Part shown: piece by piece, positions 1 through 9,346 of the stretch
How the letters are laid out: the number at the start of each line of letters is the position of its first letter
Position numbering within the stretch: the first letter of the stretch is position 1
From: Ignavibacteriota bacterium
GTDB lineage: Bacteria; Bacteroidota; Ignavibacteria; UBA10030; SZUA-254
Length of the DNA stretch: 47,526 bases
Reading direction: 5' to 3'
Assembly: GCA_016209795.1 (NCBI GenBank)
Contig: JACQVI010000081.1
Coordinates: 1-47,526, forward strand
The notes under the pieces: model-generated
Database searches by the model: none
What the model was told of the DNA's origin: nothing
What the model saw: only the letters and a program-made list of their open reading frames with translations
Translations under genes and position numbers: made by a program

Positions 1-2
1 AA

Positions 3-755
3 TGGTATAGAAAATCAGACAAAGAAAAAATAGCAAAGGCGAAAATTAAAACGATTTCCCATTATACGTATAAATATTCGTTTGGAAAATTAGACTCCAT
101 TGGAATAAAGACAGCTTTCTGTAAATATGATCAACAAGGAAACAGAGTAGAAGATCAGGAGTTTGGTAGAGACGGCAAATTGCAGTATCGTTGGATTATT
201 GAGTATGATGGCCTGGGGCGAGTAAGTGATGCAACATGTCGAAATGAAAAGAGTGGGGATCAATCTATTGATCAAAAGATAACTTACCGATATGATGATA
301 AAAGCAATGTTAAAATCACAAAATACAATTATTTGGGTAAGGTGGAGCAAAGCGAGTTACTTAAATGTGACAGGTTTGGTGATGTAGTGGTTGATAATGG
401 TGAAGATTGTAAAGTAAATTTTGATGAGCAGGGGAAAAGAATTGACTCATCTTGCTTTAATGAATATGGGCGAATAAAAACTAGGATTTTATACAAGTAT
501 GATCTTCGCGGTATGCTGCTAGAGACAATTCGTTACACTTATATACCAGCTGGTAGTGAGCCACCCGCATTCACTGAGATATCAATTTATGACAGTAATG
601 GGATTGTTACAGAAAAAAGAAAAAATGTTCAACAATACTCAGATAAAAATTGCATATACAAATACGCTCGTGATGGAATGATGCTTGAATGGACCGAGTA
701 TGATCGATTTGATGAACCTAAAGAATTTCATAAGTTTGTATATGAATACTATTAG
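3..755 (+). CDS. Hypothetical protein with YD/RHS-like repeats, 5' end outside window
   Basis: Frame is open from base 3 to the TAG at 753-755. Repeated Y-[DN]-x-x-G units (YDGLGRV, YDDKSNV, YNYLGKV, YDLRGML, YDSNGIV). The listed start at 180 is a TTG inside this open frame. Confidence 0.55.
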   Translation, partial: WYRKSDKEKIAKAKIKTISHYTYKYSFGKLDSIGIKTAFCKYDQQGNRVEDQEFGRDGKLQYRWIIEYDGLGRVSDATCRNEKSGDQSIDQKITYRYDDKSNVKITKYNYLGKVEQSELLKCDRFGDVVVDNGEDCKVNFDEQGKRIDSSCFNEYGRIKTRILYKYDLRGMLLETIRYTYIPAGSEPPAFTEISIYDSNGIVTEKRKNVQQYSDKNCIYKYARDGMMLEWTEYDRFDEPKEFHKFVYEYY

Positions 756-783
756 GTGGAAAACGCATAAAAATGTAGATTAA

Positions 784-825
784 CTATGAACTTCCAAAAA
801 TTCACAACCAAATCATAGGAAACAG
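784..825 (+). repeat. Partial duplicate of the clpB 5' end
   Basis: ctatgaacttccaaaaattcacaa (784-807) is identical to 1034-1057 at the start of clpB, followed by diverged similarity. It reads MNFQKFTTKS then stop. Confidence 0.8.
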
Positions 826-856
826 CCCGGTATACTCCAGAGAGGATTCTAATAAC

Positions 857-975
857 GTGTCCTCACCCCACCTATGATCCTCCCCTACGAGGGGAGGATG
901 TAATGGCTCAGTGGAGTTTCATAGCAGAGCCAGTAGTCCCCTCTCCTCGTAGGAGAGGGTTAGGGAGAGGTGAGT
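857..975. repeat. Composite palindromic intergenic element (two perfect hairpins with short outer arms)
   Basis: atcctcccct-acg-aggggaggat and ccctctcct-cgt-aggagaggg, flanked by cctcacc ... ggtgag. Confidence 0.8.
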
Positions 976-1035
976 ATGAGTCGAGATAGTTCAGCCAAGC
1001 AGCGTGCGGCTTAGTTATATTAGAATGAGGTGTCT

Positions 1036-3684
1036 ATGAACTTCCAAAAATTCACAATTAAATCCCAAGAAGCAATCCAGAACGCACAGGAGATTGCTGC
1101 AAGCTACAGCAATCAATCCATTGAGCCAGAACATCTCTTAGCTGCGTTGGTTCAGGATAGCGAAGGGATTGTCGTTCCAATCCTCCAGAAAATTGGCGCC
1201 AACGTCGACTATATCAAAATCAAGATCAACGAGTTAATTGAGAGACTTCCAAAGGTTTCCGGTGTCCCGCAAGGCGGGATTGGCAATCAATACCTCAGTC
1301 AAAATTTAGCCCAGCTTTTTGACGTCGCACTCAAAGAAGCGCAGTCGCTCAAGGATGAATACGTCAGTACAGAGCATCTTCTCCTCGCACTTGTCACCAA
1401 AAAATCAGCAGCGGGTCAACTCCTTGCCGATCAAGACGTAACCAAGGAGCAAGTCTACAAAGCGCTCAAAGAAATCCGAGGAACGCAGAGAGTTACGGAC
1501 CAAACGCCGGAGGAGAAGTATCAGGCACTCCAGCGCTTCGGTCGTGATCTCAATGAGCTTGCCAGAAAAGGAAAGCTCGATCCTGTTATCGGTCGTGATG
1601 AGGAAATCCGCCGTGTGCTGCAAGTCCTCTCACGTCGAACAAAAAACAATCCCGTCCTTATTGGTGAGCCGGGTGTTGGGAAGACTGCCATCGCTGAAGG
1701 TATTGCACACCGCATCATACAGGGAGACGTTCCCGAGAATCTGAAAAAAAAGCGCATCATCGCACTCGATATGGGTGCTCTCGTGGCTGGAACAAGTTTC
1801 CGTGGTCAGTTTGAAGAACGTCTAAAGGCAGTCCTTAAAGAAGTTACAGGATCGGAAGGGGAAATTATTCTTTTCATCGATGAACTTCATACACTTGTTG
1901 GTGCCGGTGCGGCACAAGGTGCTGTCGATGCTGCAAACATGTTGAAGCCAGCCCTTGCAAAAGGTGAACTCAGAGCAATCGGTGCGACAACTATCGACGA
2001 GTATCGAAAGCATGTCGAGAAAGACCCTGCACTGGAGCGCCGCTTCCAGCCCGTCCTTATCGATGAGCCAAGCGTGGAGGATACGATATCCATCCTCCGT
2101 GGACTCAAAGAGCGGTACGAAGTCCACCACGGTGTCCGCATCACCGATGGTGCTATCGTAGCAGCAGCCCAGCTGAGTTATCGGTATATTAGCGATCGTT
2201 TCTTGCCCGATAAGGCAATCGATTTAGTCGATGAAGCAGCTTCTAAACTGCGCATCGAGATTGATTCGATGCCTGAAGAATTGGATGAAGTCGAACGCCG
2301 CATCATGCAGCTTGAAATCGAGCGAGAGGCGGTCAAGCGGGAAAAGGATGAAGCAACACAAGAAAGACTGGAAGCGCTCAATCAAGAACTTGCGGAGTTA
2401 AACCAGCAGCGCTCGGAGCTTCGTGCTCACTGGCAGAATGAGAAGGAGCTGATTCAATCCATCCGAAAGATGAAAGAAGATATTGAAAAAGCCAAGACCG
2501 ATGCAGAACGTTTTGAGCGTGAAGGCGATCTTGCCAAAGTTGCTGAGCTTCGCTATGGAGTTATTGCTTCTCTTGAGAAACAATTGAAGGAAGCCAGTGC
2601 GAGGCTTGCAACTGTACAGAAAGACAAGAAGATGCTGAAAGAGGAAGTGGATGCGGAAGACATTGCGGAAATAGTCTCCCGCTGGACCGGCATTCCTGTA
2701 ACTCGCATGCTCGAGAGCGAACGGACCAAGTTACTCCATCTTGAAGACCGACTGCACCAGCGGCTTGTCGATCAGGAAGAAGCAGTCCATGCGGTGAGCA
2801 ATGCGATCCGCAGGAGCCGTGCTGGGTTGCAGGATGAAAAGCGACCGATTGGTTCGTTTATCTTCTTGGGCAGTACAGGTGTTGGAAAGACTGAGCTTGC
2901 ACGTTCGCTTGCAGAGTTTCTCTTCAACGATGAGAATGCGTTAGTGCGCATCGATATGAGTGAGTACATGGAAAAGTTCAGTGTCTCTCGCCTCATTGGT
3001 GCACCACCGGGTTATGTTGGCTATGAGGAAGGTGGACAGTTGACGGAAGCCGTGAGGCGAAAACCGTACTCCGTTGTCCTCTTGGACGAGATTGAAAAAG
3101 CTCATCCAGAGGTATTCAACGTTTTGCTGCAAGTACTCGATGAAGGTCGGCTTACCGATAGCAAAGGTCGTACTGTGAATTTCAAAAATGCGATCATCAT
3201 TATGACGTCCAACCTTGGCTCGCATCTGATTCAGGAGAAGTTATCCTCACTCTCGGCTAAAGATGGAGACACTGATCGGGTGTACGAAGAGTTGAGGGTT
3301 GAACTTAATATCTTGCTGCGCCAATCGATCCGACCGGAATTCCTCAATCGTATCGATGAAAGTATCTTGTTCAAGCTGTTGGACAAAGATGATCTGCGGA
3401 AGGTGGTAGAGATTCAGCTCAAGCGTGTACAGGAAATGCTTGCTAAGAAAAACCTTACTATTGAGTTCACCGAAGAATCCAAAGATTGGATCGGTAAGCT
3501 CGGCTACGATCCCACACTCGGTGCACGTCCACTTAAGCGTGTCATCCAGAAGCACATTGTCAACAAACTCTCCGAGAAAATCTTAGCCGGCGAGTTTGCT
3601 GATGGTGATACGATTGAGGTTGGGTTAGATAAGCAGGGGTTGATTGAGTTTACTAAAAAGCTGACCGCAGAGGTTGTGGCGTAA
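1036..3684 (+). CDS. clpB: ATP-dependent chaperone ClpB
   Basis: Two AAA+ modules ([26 protein letters not shown]), ClpB middle domain, [14 protein letters not shown]-terminal [19 protein letters not shown] at 1036 preferred over GTG at 1030. Confidence 0.97.
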   Translation: MNFQKFTIKSQEAIQNAQEIAASYSNQSIEPEHLLAALVQDSEGIVVPILQKIGANVDYIKIKINELIERLPKVSGVPQGGIGNQYLSQNLAQLFDVALKEAQSLKDEYVSTEHLLLALVTKKSAAGQLLADQDVTKEQVYKALKEIRGTQRVTDQTPEEKYQALQRFGRDLNELARKGKLDPVIGRDEEIRRVLQVLSRRTKNNPVLIGEPGVGKTAIAEGIAHRIIQGDVPENLKKKRIIALDMGALVAGTSFRGQFEERLKAVLKEVTGSEGEIILFIDELHTLVGAGAAQGAVDAANMLKPALAKGELRAIGATTIDEYRKHVEKDPALERRFQPVLIDEPSVEDTISILRGLKERYEVHHGVRITDGAIVAAAQLSYRYISDRFLPDKAIDLVDEAASKLRIEIDSMPEELDEVERRIMQLEIEREAVKREKDEATQERLEALNQELAELNQQRSELRAHWQNEKELIQSIRKMKEDIEKAKTDAERFEREGDLAKVAELRYGVIASLEKQLKEASARLATVQKDKKMLKEEVDAEDIAEIVSRWTGIPVTRMLESERTKLLHLEDRLHQRLVDQEEAVHAVSNAIRRSRAGLQDEKRPIGSFIFLGSTGVGKTELARSLAEFLFNDENALVRIDMSEYMEKFSVSRLIGAPPGYVGYEEGGQLTEAVRRKPYSVVLLDEIEKAHPEVFNVLLQVLDEGRLTDSKGRTVNFKNAIIIMTSNLGSHLIQEKLSSLSAKDGDTDRVYEELRVELNILLRQSIRPEFLNRIDESILFKLLDKDDLRKVVEIQLKRVQEMLAKKNLTIEFTEESKDWIGKLGYDPTLGARPLKRVIQKHIVNKLSEKILAGEFADGDTIEVGLDKQGLIEFTKKLTAEVVA

Positions 3685-3814
3685 CGACATCAGCATCAAA
3701 TTTATCTCAGCACTTAAGTCTGGTGTGCATGGTTCAAATTTGACCTCTGTTTAAATTGCTAATCCTTCCTCTTTTTCGTAACTTAACAAAAACAATCACA
3801 ATAATTTCTACTCT

Positions 3815-4723
3815 ATGTTTGCTTTAATCCTCCACGGCGGTGCGTGGGATATTCCTGATGATATGCTCGAAGCGCATCGCTCTGGATGTACCACTGCACT
3901 GAAGATTGGTTGGAATATTCTTCAGAATGGTGGAACTGCTATCGATACGGTTGAGCAGGTCATCCGCTACATGGAGAATGATGAGACCTTCGGTGCTGGA
4001 CGTGGCTCGCATCTCAATGCGCTCGGACAGATTGAGTTAGATGCGAGCATCATGGACGGCAAGGCAATACGCTGTGGTGCGGTTGCTGCTGTGCAGAGAA
4101 TTTCAAATCCAATCACCCTCGCACGAAAGGTAATGGAAGAAAGCGAGCACATTCTGCTGGTCGGTGATGGTGCAGAGCGCTTTGCGAACGAGCATGGTGT
4201 GGCATGGTGTCATCCCGAAGAGTTAATCACTGAGCGGGAGCGAAAGCGCTGGAAGGAAGTTCAAGAGAGGGATGGCTTTACAACGAAAGACTCATTTCGA
4301 ACTGTGAGAGAATATTCGGACACCGTTGGCGCAGTTGCTCTGGATAAAGATGGAAACATCTGCGTCGGCACGTCAACTGGAGGGACGCTCAACAAATATC
4401 CAGGCAGAGTTGGTGACTCTCCGCTCATCGGCTGTGGTTCCTATGCTGATAATGCTGTGGGCGGTGTTTCTACAACTGGTTGGGGAGAGGCGATGATCAA
4501 AGTGGTGATGGCTAAAACCGTTATTAATCTGATGGAAATGAACGGTGGTCAGTCCCAAACTGCAGCAGAGAACGGGATTGAGATTCTAAAACGTAAAGCT
4601 CATGGTTTGGGCGGGGTGATTGTTTTAAATAAACAAGGTCATTTTGGTATTGCGTTTAATACACCTCGTATGGCTCGAGCGTATGTGAATTCAGAGATGA
4701 AAGAACCCTTCGTTGCAGTATGA
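3815..4723 (+). CDS. Isoaspartyl peptidase / L-asparaginase (Ntn hydrolase, asparaginase 2 family)
   Basis: HGGAWDIP N-terminus and DTVGAVALDKDGNICVGTSTGGTLNKYPGRVGDSPLIGCGSYAD, including the nucleophile region before GAVALD. Confidence 0.92.
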   Translation: MFALILHGGAWDIPDDMLEAHRSGCTTALKIGWNILQNGGTAIDTVEQVIRYMENDETFGAGRGSHLNALGQIELDASIMDGKAIRCGAVAAVQRISNPITLARKVMEESEHILLVGDGAERFANEHGVAWCHPEELITERERKRWKEVQERDGFTTKDSFRTVREYSDTVGAVALDKDGNICVGTSTGGTLNKYPGRVGDSPLIGCGSYADNAVGGVSTTGWGEAMIKVVMAKTVINLMEMNGGQSQTAAENGIEILKRKAHGLGGVIVLNKQGHFGIAFNTPRMARAYVNSEMKEPFVAV

Positions 4724-6045
4724 ATCCAACGTCATTGATTGGTCATGTTCTTGAGCTTTCCGAACTCATAGAACAAAACACACTTCCAGCCGATCGAATC
4801 GCAAACAAATTCTTTCGAGAGAGAAAGTACGTAGGCTCGCATGATCGGCGATTTATCAGCGAAGCTATCTTCGGCATGCTGCGGCATCGACGATACATTA
4901 CCACGCTTCTGGAACACTTCATTGCTGCACATCCGTCAGCCACAGAGCTGAATACTTCCTCTCAAAGACTGCTTTCGTTGTTCATCATCTATGCTACTCT
5001 ATTCGATCACTCCACACCAGTTCCACAATCCTTTCAGTCGTACTGGAAGACATTCTTTCCAACCATTGATTTTATATTGTTCACACAATGGATTCTTGAA
5101 CACAAATCATTAGACTCGATTGTAACCGATGAGGCAACTCGGCTTGGTGTGAAATATTCTTTTCAAGACTGGATGGTGAGAGAGTGGCGCGGACAAATTG
5201 GAGAAGACATAGAAGTCTTGCTTCAAACGTTTAACACACCAGCACCAACAACGCTGCGAGTCAATCTCTTGAAAACAACTCGTGAAGAGTGTCAGAAGCG
5301 ATTTTTCGCCGAAGGAATTGAAACTTCTTCCACCCGATTTTCATCTGCTGGACTAATTGCTCACAAACGGTTCAATCTTCAATCCTCACAAGTGTTTAAA
5401 GACGGTTTATTTGAAGTCCAGGACGAGGGTAGCCAGATTGTTTCGCTGGTTGCAATGCCTCATCCTGGCGATGTGGTCATTGATGCGTGTGCTGGAGCTG
5501 GTGGAAAATCGCTGCACATGGCGGAACTCATGAAAAATGAAGGTGAAATTATTGCTATTGATGTTGAACAAAAGCGTCTCGATGAATTGAGAGTACGCGC
5601 AAAACGAGCAGGCGTGCAATGTGTAAAAGTTTTTCATCGTGATAATATCCTTGCAGAAAATCTATTGAGTAAAGCTGATCTCGTGCTCGTTGATGCACCC
5701 TGTAGCGGAGTGGGAACGATTCGAAGAAATCTGGGATTGAAGTGGAGTGTTACCAAATCATTAGTCAGTCACTACTGCGAGAGGCAACGAGACTTGCTTG
5801 AGCTCAACTCCAGCTTTGTCAAGGTTGGAGGGCGATTAGTGTATGCAACTTGCTCGTTGTTTCAGCAAGAAAATGAATACGTCATTCAGGCATTTCTTGC
5901 TGCGCATTCTGACTTCGTCCTGTGGAGACCAACGGAAGTCGTGAAGAATCTCGGTTTGGAGTTGGAAGGTGACTCTGTGAAGCTGTTTCCACATCGACAT
6001 GGGACGGATGGGTTTTTTGTAGCTATCATGAAACGAATTCATTGA
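4720..6045 (+). CDS. rsmB: 16S rRNA (cytosine-C5)-methyltransferase RsmB family
   Basis: NusB-like N-terminus, then DACAGAGGKSLHMAELM, VDAPCSGVGTIRRN and YATCSLFQQENE. Overlaps the previous stop (ATGA). Confidence 0.88.
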   Translation: MNPTSLIGHVLELSELIEQNTLPADRIANKFFRERKYVGSHDRRFISEAIFGMLRHRRYITTLLEHFIAAHPSATELNTSSQRLLSLFIIYATLFDHSTPVPQSFQSYWKTFFPTIDFILFTQWILEHKSLDSIVTDEATRLGVKYSFQDWMVREWRGQIGEDIEVLLQTFNTPAPTTLRVNLLKTTREECQKRFFAEGIETSSTRFSSAGLIAHKRFNLQSSQVFKDGLFEVQDEGSQIVSLVAMPHPGDVVIDACAGAGGKSLHMAELMKNEGEIIAIDVEQKRLDELRVRAKRAGVQCVKVFHRDNILAENLLSKADLVLVDAPCSGVGTIRRNLGLKWSVTKSLVSHYCERQRDLLELNSSFVKVGGRLVYATCSLFQQENEYVIQAFLAAHSDFVLWRPTEVVKNLGLELEGDSVKLFPHRHGTDGFFVAIMKRIH

Positions 6046-6133
6046 GTTTTGCATCTCCGTGTAACAATTTGTAGATTATCTGTATCCAATTTTCATTAAA
6101 GGAAATACTATCCATGAGATTATTATCTTCAAT

Positions 6134-6634
6134 TTGTCTTTTGTTTTGCTTATTCCCTCGTGCTCTCGTCAAAGTGCTGAGGACCTGTACAATGAAGGAA
6201 TAGCACAGGAAGAGCAAAAGAATTTCCATCTTGCAATTGAGAAATACAAAGAGATTGTCAAGGATTTTACGCGGGAAGCCTATGCGGAGAGTGCACAGTA
6301 CCGAATCGCACTTATCTACAACAATGATCTACGCGATATGGGGAAAGCCGCACAGGCGTATCGCAAATGCTACGACTTGTTTCCTATGAGCAAGCAAGCT
6401 CCGACGATGCTTTTTTTGAGTGGATTCATCCTTAACAACGAGCTTCATGAGTTAGATAGCGCGAAAACAGTTTATGAAACATTCTTGGATAAATATCCTG
6501 ACCATGAACTTGCCGCTTCAGCAAAGTTTGAGTTGGAAACCCTCAGCAAAGATCCAAACCAGTACATTAAAACACAGGTTGCATCAGCTGATGAATTGAA
6601 GACTGGCAACCCGAAGAAAGCTACAAAGCCATGA
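6134..6634 (+). CDS. TPR/YbgF-like lipoprotein
   Basis: LLIPSC lipobox, then tetratricopeptide-like helices (AEDLYNEGIAQEEQKNFHLAIEKYKEI...). Start codon uncertain (TTG). Confidence 0.65.
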   Translation: MSFVLLIPSCSRQSAEDLYNEGIAQEEQKNFHLAIEKYKEIVKDFTREAYAESAQYRIALIYNNDLRDMGKAAQAYRKCYDLFPMSKQAPTMLFLSGFILNNELHELDSAKTVYETFLDKYPDHELAASAKFELETLSKDPNQYIKTQVASADELKTGNPKKATKP

Positions 6635-7539
6635 TTGAAACAGCTCGGGATTACCGAAAGTACCTGCAGCCCGAAGTTGTTGCACGGCTTGCAAACATGG
6701 AGCTTGTTGCTCGACTTGTCGTCGAAGGCTTCATCACGGGATTGCATAAAAGTCCATACCACGGCTTCAGTGTTGAATTTGCCGAGCATCGTCAGTACAT
6801 GCCGGGTGATGATCTCAAGCGCCTCGACTGGAAAATCTTCGGCAAGACTGATCGCTACTACATCAAGCAGTTTGAAGAAGAGACGAACCTGAAAGCATAC
6901 ATCATTCTTGACGCAAGTCGATCCATGTCGTATTCCTCCGATGGGCGAATGCCGAAGTTGGAATATGCTTCTTACATCTGTGCTGCCTTGGCGCAGTTGA
7001 TGGTGCAGCAGCGTGATGCTGTTGGGCTGACTATTTACGATGAAACAATCCGAGCGTACATGCCTCCGCACGCAACGAAGTCGTACCTCAAGGAAATTCT
7101 TCGCCAATTGGAGACACTTAAGGGAGGTAATAAAACAAGCACGGCAAATTCCCTGCATCAGATTGCGGAGCGCATTAAACGGCGTGGACTCGTGATCATC
7201 CTCAGCGATTTATTTGATAAGCCAAATGAGGTGATGACGGCACTGCGACATTTTCGCCATAAGAAAAATGAAGTCATCATCATGCAAATCCTCGATCCCT
7301 TAGAGCGAACGTTCGCTTTTGGGCGCGATGCTGTCTTCAAAGACCTCGAAACGACTGAGGAACTTATGACACAGCCTTATCACATCCAGAAAGCGTACCA
7401 GCAGGAAATGAAGAAGTTCCTCGACACCTATAAAAAAGAATGCCGTGAGCATAATATCGATTACGTACTGCTTGATACTTCAACCCCGTTTGATGTTGCG
7501 CTGTTTGAATACTTGCACAAGAGGCAGAAAATGGGGTGA
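6631..7539 (+). CDS. DUF58 domain protein
   Basis: GLHKSPYHGFSVEFAEHRQYMPGDDLKRLDWKIFGKTDRYYIKQFEEETNL and a vWA-like DASRSM motif. Start overlaps the upstream stop. Confidence 0.93.
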   Translation: MIETARDYRKYLQPEVVARLANMELVARLVVEGFITGLHKSPYHGFSVEFAEHRQYMPGDDLKRLDWKIFGKTDRYYIKQFEEETNLKAYIILDASRSMSYSSDGRMPKLEYASYICAALAQLMVQQRDAVGLTIYDETIRAYMPPHATKSYLKEILRQLETLKGGNKTSTANSLHQIAERIKRRGLVIILSDLFDKPNEVMTALRHFRHKKNEVIIMQILDPLERTFAFGRDAVFKDLETTEELMTQPYHIQKAYQQEMKKFLDTYKKECREHNIDYVLLDTSTPFDVALFEYLHKRQKMG

Positions 7540-7569
7540 ATAAGAACAATCACTATTGGAGGAAGGAAC

Positions 7570-9234
7570 ATGAATAAGCTGATTTCATTCATAGTAATGT
7601 GTTTCTGTCTATTACCTCTTGGCTGCAAAGAAACGATTAACGAAACAATTGTTGTAGGATTGGAATCACTCACAGATCCGCGTATAAAACCAAAAGTTAT
7701 TTCTACAAATCCACCGATGAACAGTGAAGGTCCGTACGAAAATTTTGGCACCGCCTTAGAAGTGCGATTTAATAAGATAATGAATTATCGAACCTTGAGG
7801 CATGCCTTCTATCTTTCATCTCCGTCAGGTGATGTAAGGGCTGATACAAATGTTTATCCTTCAAAAGAGGATGATTCTTACACTATAGTTCCAAAAAGAA
7901 TCGATGGTAGTTCTGCATTTCGGTGGAGGTTGGGGCAAAACTATCTGCTTATCATTGATACAACTGCTCAAGATGTCAATGGTAATAGCCTGCGTCCTGA
8001 GTTTAGGATGACGTTTAAACCTGAACCATACTTCCGAGTTCGGAATATATATCCACGAAGCGATGAAATAGATATTTACCTTGGCTCAATCATTAGCCTT
8101 TCGTTCAACAGTAATGTCGATACGTCAATTTTTTCTTCCATCCATATTGATCTTCCAATTACTGGTGAATGGGAGTTTCAATCAAGGACAACGAACATTG
8201 ATTCTGCATATATTTATTTTGATTCTGATGATGAATTAAGCACGAACACCAGATACACAATCACGATTGATGATTCAGCCCACGACACAGAAGGCAATAT
8301 CCTCATTCACGGGTTTACATCGTCATTTACAACTGCATCATTTCGCGTCATCTCAACATATCCGTATGATGGAAGTCAAAACTTACGACCAAGGAATCCA
8401 TACATCAATGTTCAGTTCAATGAGATGTTAGATACAAGCACTATACGAAATTCTTTTAGAGTTGCGCCTATGCTGGATGGGTCAGTGAGGGTTGGTGAAA
8501 ATGGTCGATATTTTACGTTCAGCCCTCTATACAGCTTGTCTCCAAGCACAACTTACGCGGTTACCATCGATACAACTATCCGATCAAAATCTGGTGCGCG
8601 GCTTGCCGAGCCATATCACTTTTCATTTACAACCGAGAAATTCCGCGTTGAGTCTACTTCACCTCGAAATGGCGAAACGGATTTCTATGGTAATACGCGT
8701 GTAGCAATTGCTTTTAACGCTGAAATTGATACTGGGAGTGTTCGAACGGCGTTTACCATCACTCCGATTGTACAAGGATTATTCAATTTTGATTACTCAG
8801 GCGTCTTCTATTTCTCTCCGATCATACCATTGCCTGTGAGCACCTCATTTACTGTAACAATTTCTGCTGCAATGAGGGCACGGGGTGGAACTCCACTTGA
8901 TGAGGCATACACATTTTCGTTTCAAACTGCACCATTCAAAGTCATAACTAGCAATCCGCCAAATGGATTTACGAACGTACCCAGAAGTACGACAATCACG
9001 TTCGGATTTACCTACCTCATCGACACTCTGAATGCATCGAGGGCATTCAGTATTTCTCCGCAAGTTGAAGGTAGATTTCTGTTTCCTCCGCAGCTTGCTG
9101 CATTCATATATTCTCCCAATGAGCCCTTAGCACCATATACGATCTATACTGTCACGCTGGATACAACGCTATCCTCAATTAGTGGAGATCGGCTGAGAAC
9201 GCCCTATAGGCTCGAGTTTGCCACTGGGAATTAA
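7570..9234 (+). CDS. Lipoprotein with about five bacterial Ig-like (Big_5/SbsA-like) domains
   Basis: Signal peptide with LPLGC lipobox. Recurrent F.V.STYPxxGxxx.......I.F...ID..S....F.I.P...G units and TTYTVTIDTT motifs. Confidence 0.85.
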   Translation: MNKLISFIVMCFCLLPLGCKETINETIVVGLESLTDPRIKPKVISTNPPMNSEGPYENFGTALEVRFNKIMNYRTLRHAFYLSSPSGDVRADTNVYPSKEDDSYTIVPKRIDGSSAFRWRLGQNYLLIIDTTAQDVNGNSLRPEFRMTFKPEPYFRVRNIYPRSDEIDIYLGSIISLSFNSNVDTSIFSSIHIDLPITGEWEFQSRTTNIDSAYIYFDSDDELSTNTRYTITIDDSAHDTEGNILIHGFTSSFTTASFRVISTYPYDGSQNLRPRNPYINVQFNEMLDTSTIRNSFRVAPMLDGSVRVGENGRYFTFSPLYSLSPSTTYAVTIDTTIRSKSGARLAEPYHFSFTTEKFRVESTSPRNGETDFYGNTRVAIAFNAEIDTGSVRTAFTITPIVQGLFNFDYSGVFYFSPIIPLPVSTSFTVTISAAMRARGGTPLDEAYTFSFQTAPFKVITSNPPNGFTNVPRSTTITFGFTYLIDTLNASRAFSISPQVEGRFLFPPQLAAFIYSPNEPLAPYTIYTVTLDTTLSSISGDRLRTPYRLEFATGN

Positions 9235-9244
9235 TCAATTCGAT

Positions 9245-9276
9245 CTTGTGGAGGTCTGTAACCTCCACAAGGATTT
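9245..9276 (+). terminator. Rho-independent-like terminator
   Basis: Perfect 11 bp stem cttgtggaggt-ctgta-acctccacaag followed by a T-rich tract (gatttccttttg). Confidence 0.75.
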
Positions 9277-9346
9277 CCTTTTGCATTTCTCTCTCCCTTT
9301 TAATACTTTTCTCTGATAGATAAATCTTCAATTCTCCTTATCATCA

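Noticed and set aside
1265-1280. tcccgcaaggcggga palindrome inside clpB
   Set aside because: Resembles the dispersed palindrome, but one short match in a linker of an intact conserved gene may be chance.
1405-3555. Many long antisense ORFs opposite clpB
   Set aside because: They mirror the codon bias of a clearly coding plus strand, and none shows a recognisable domain.
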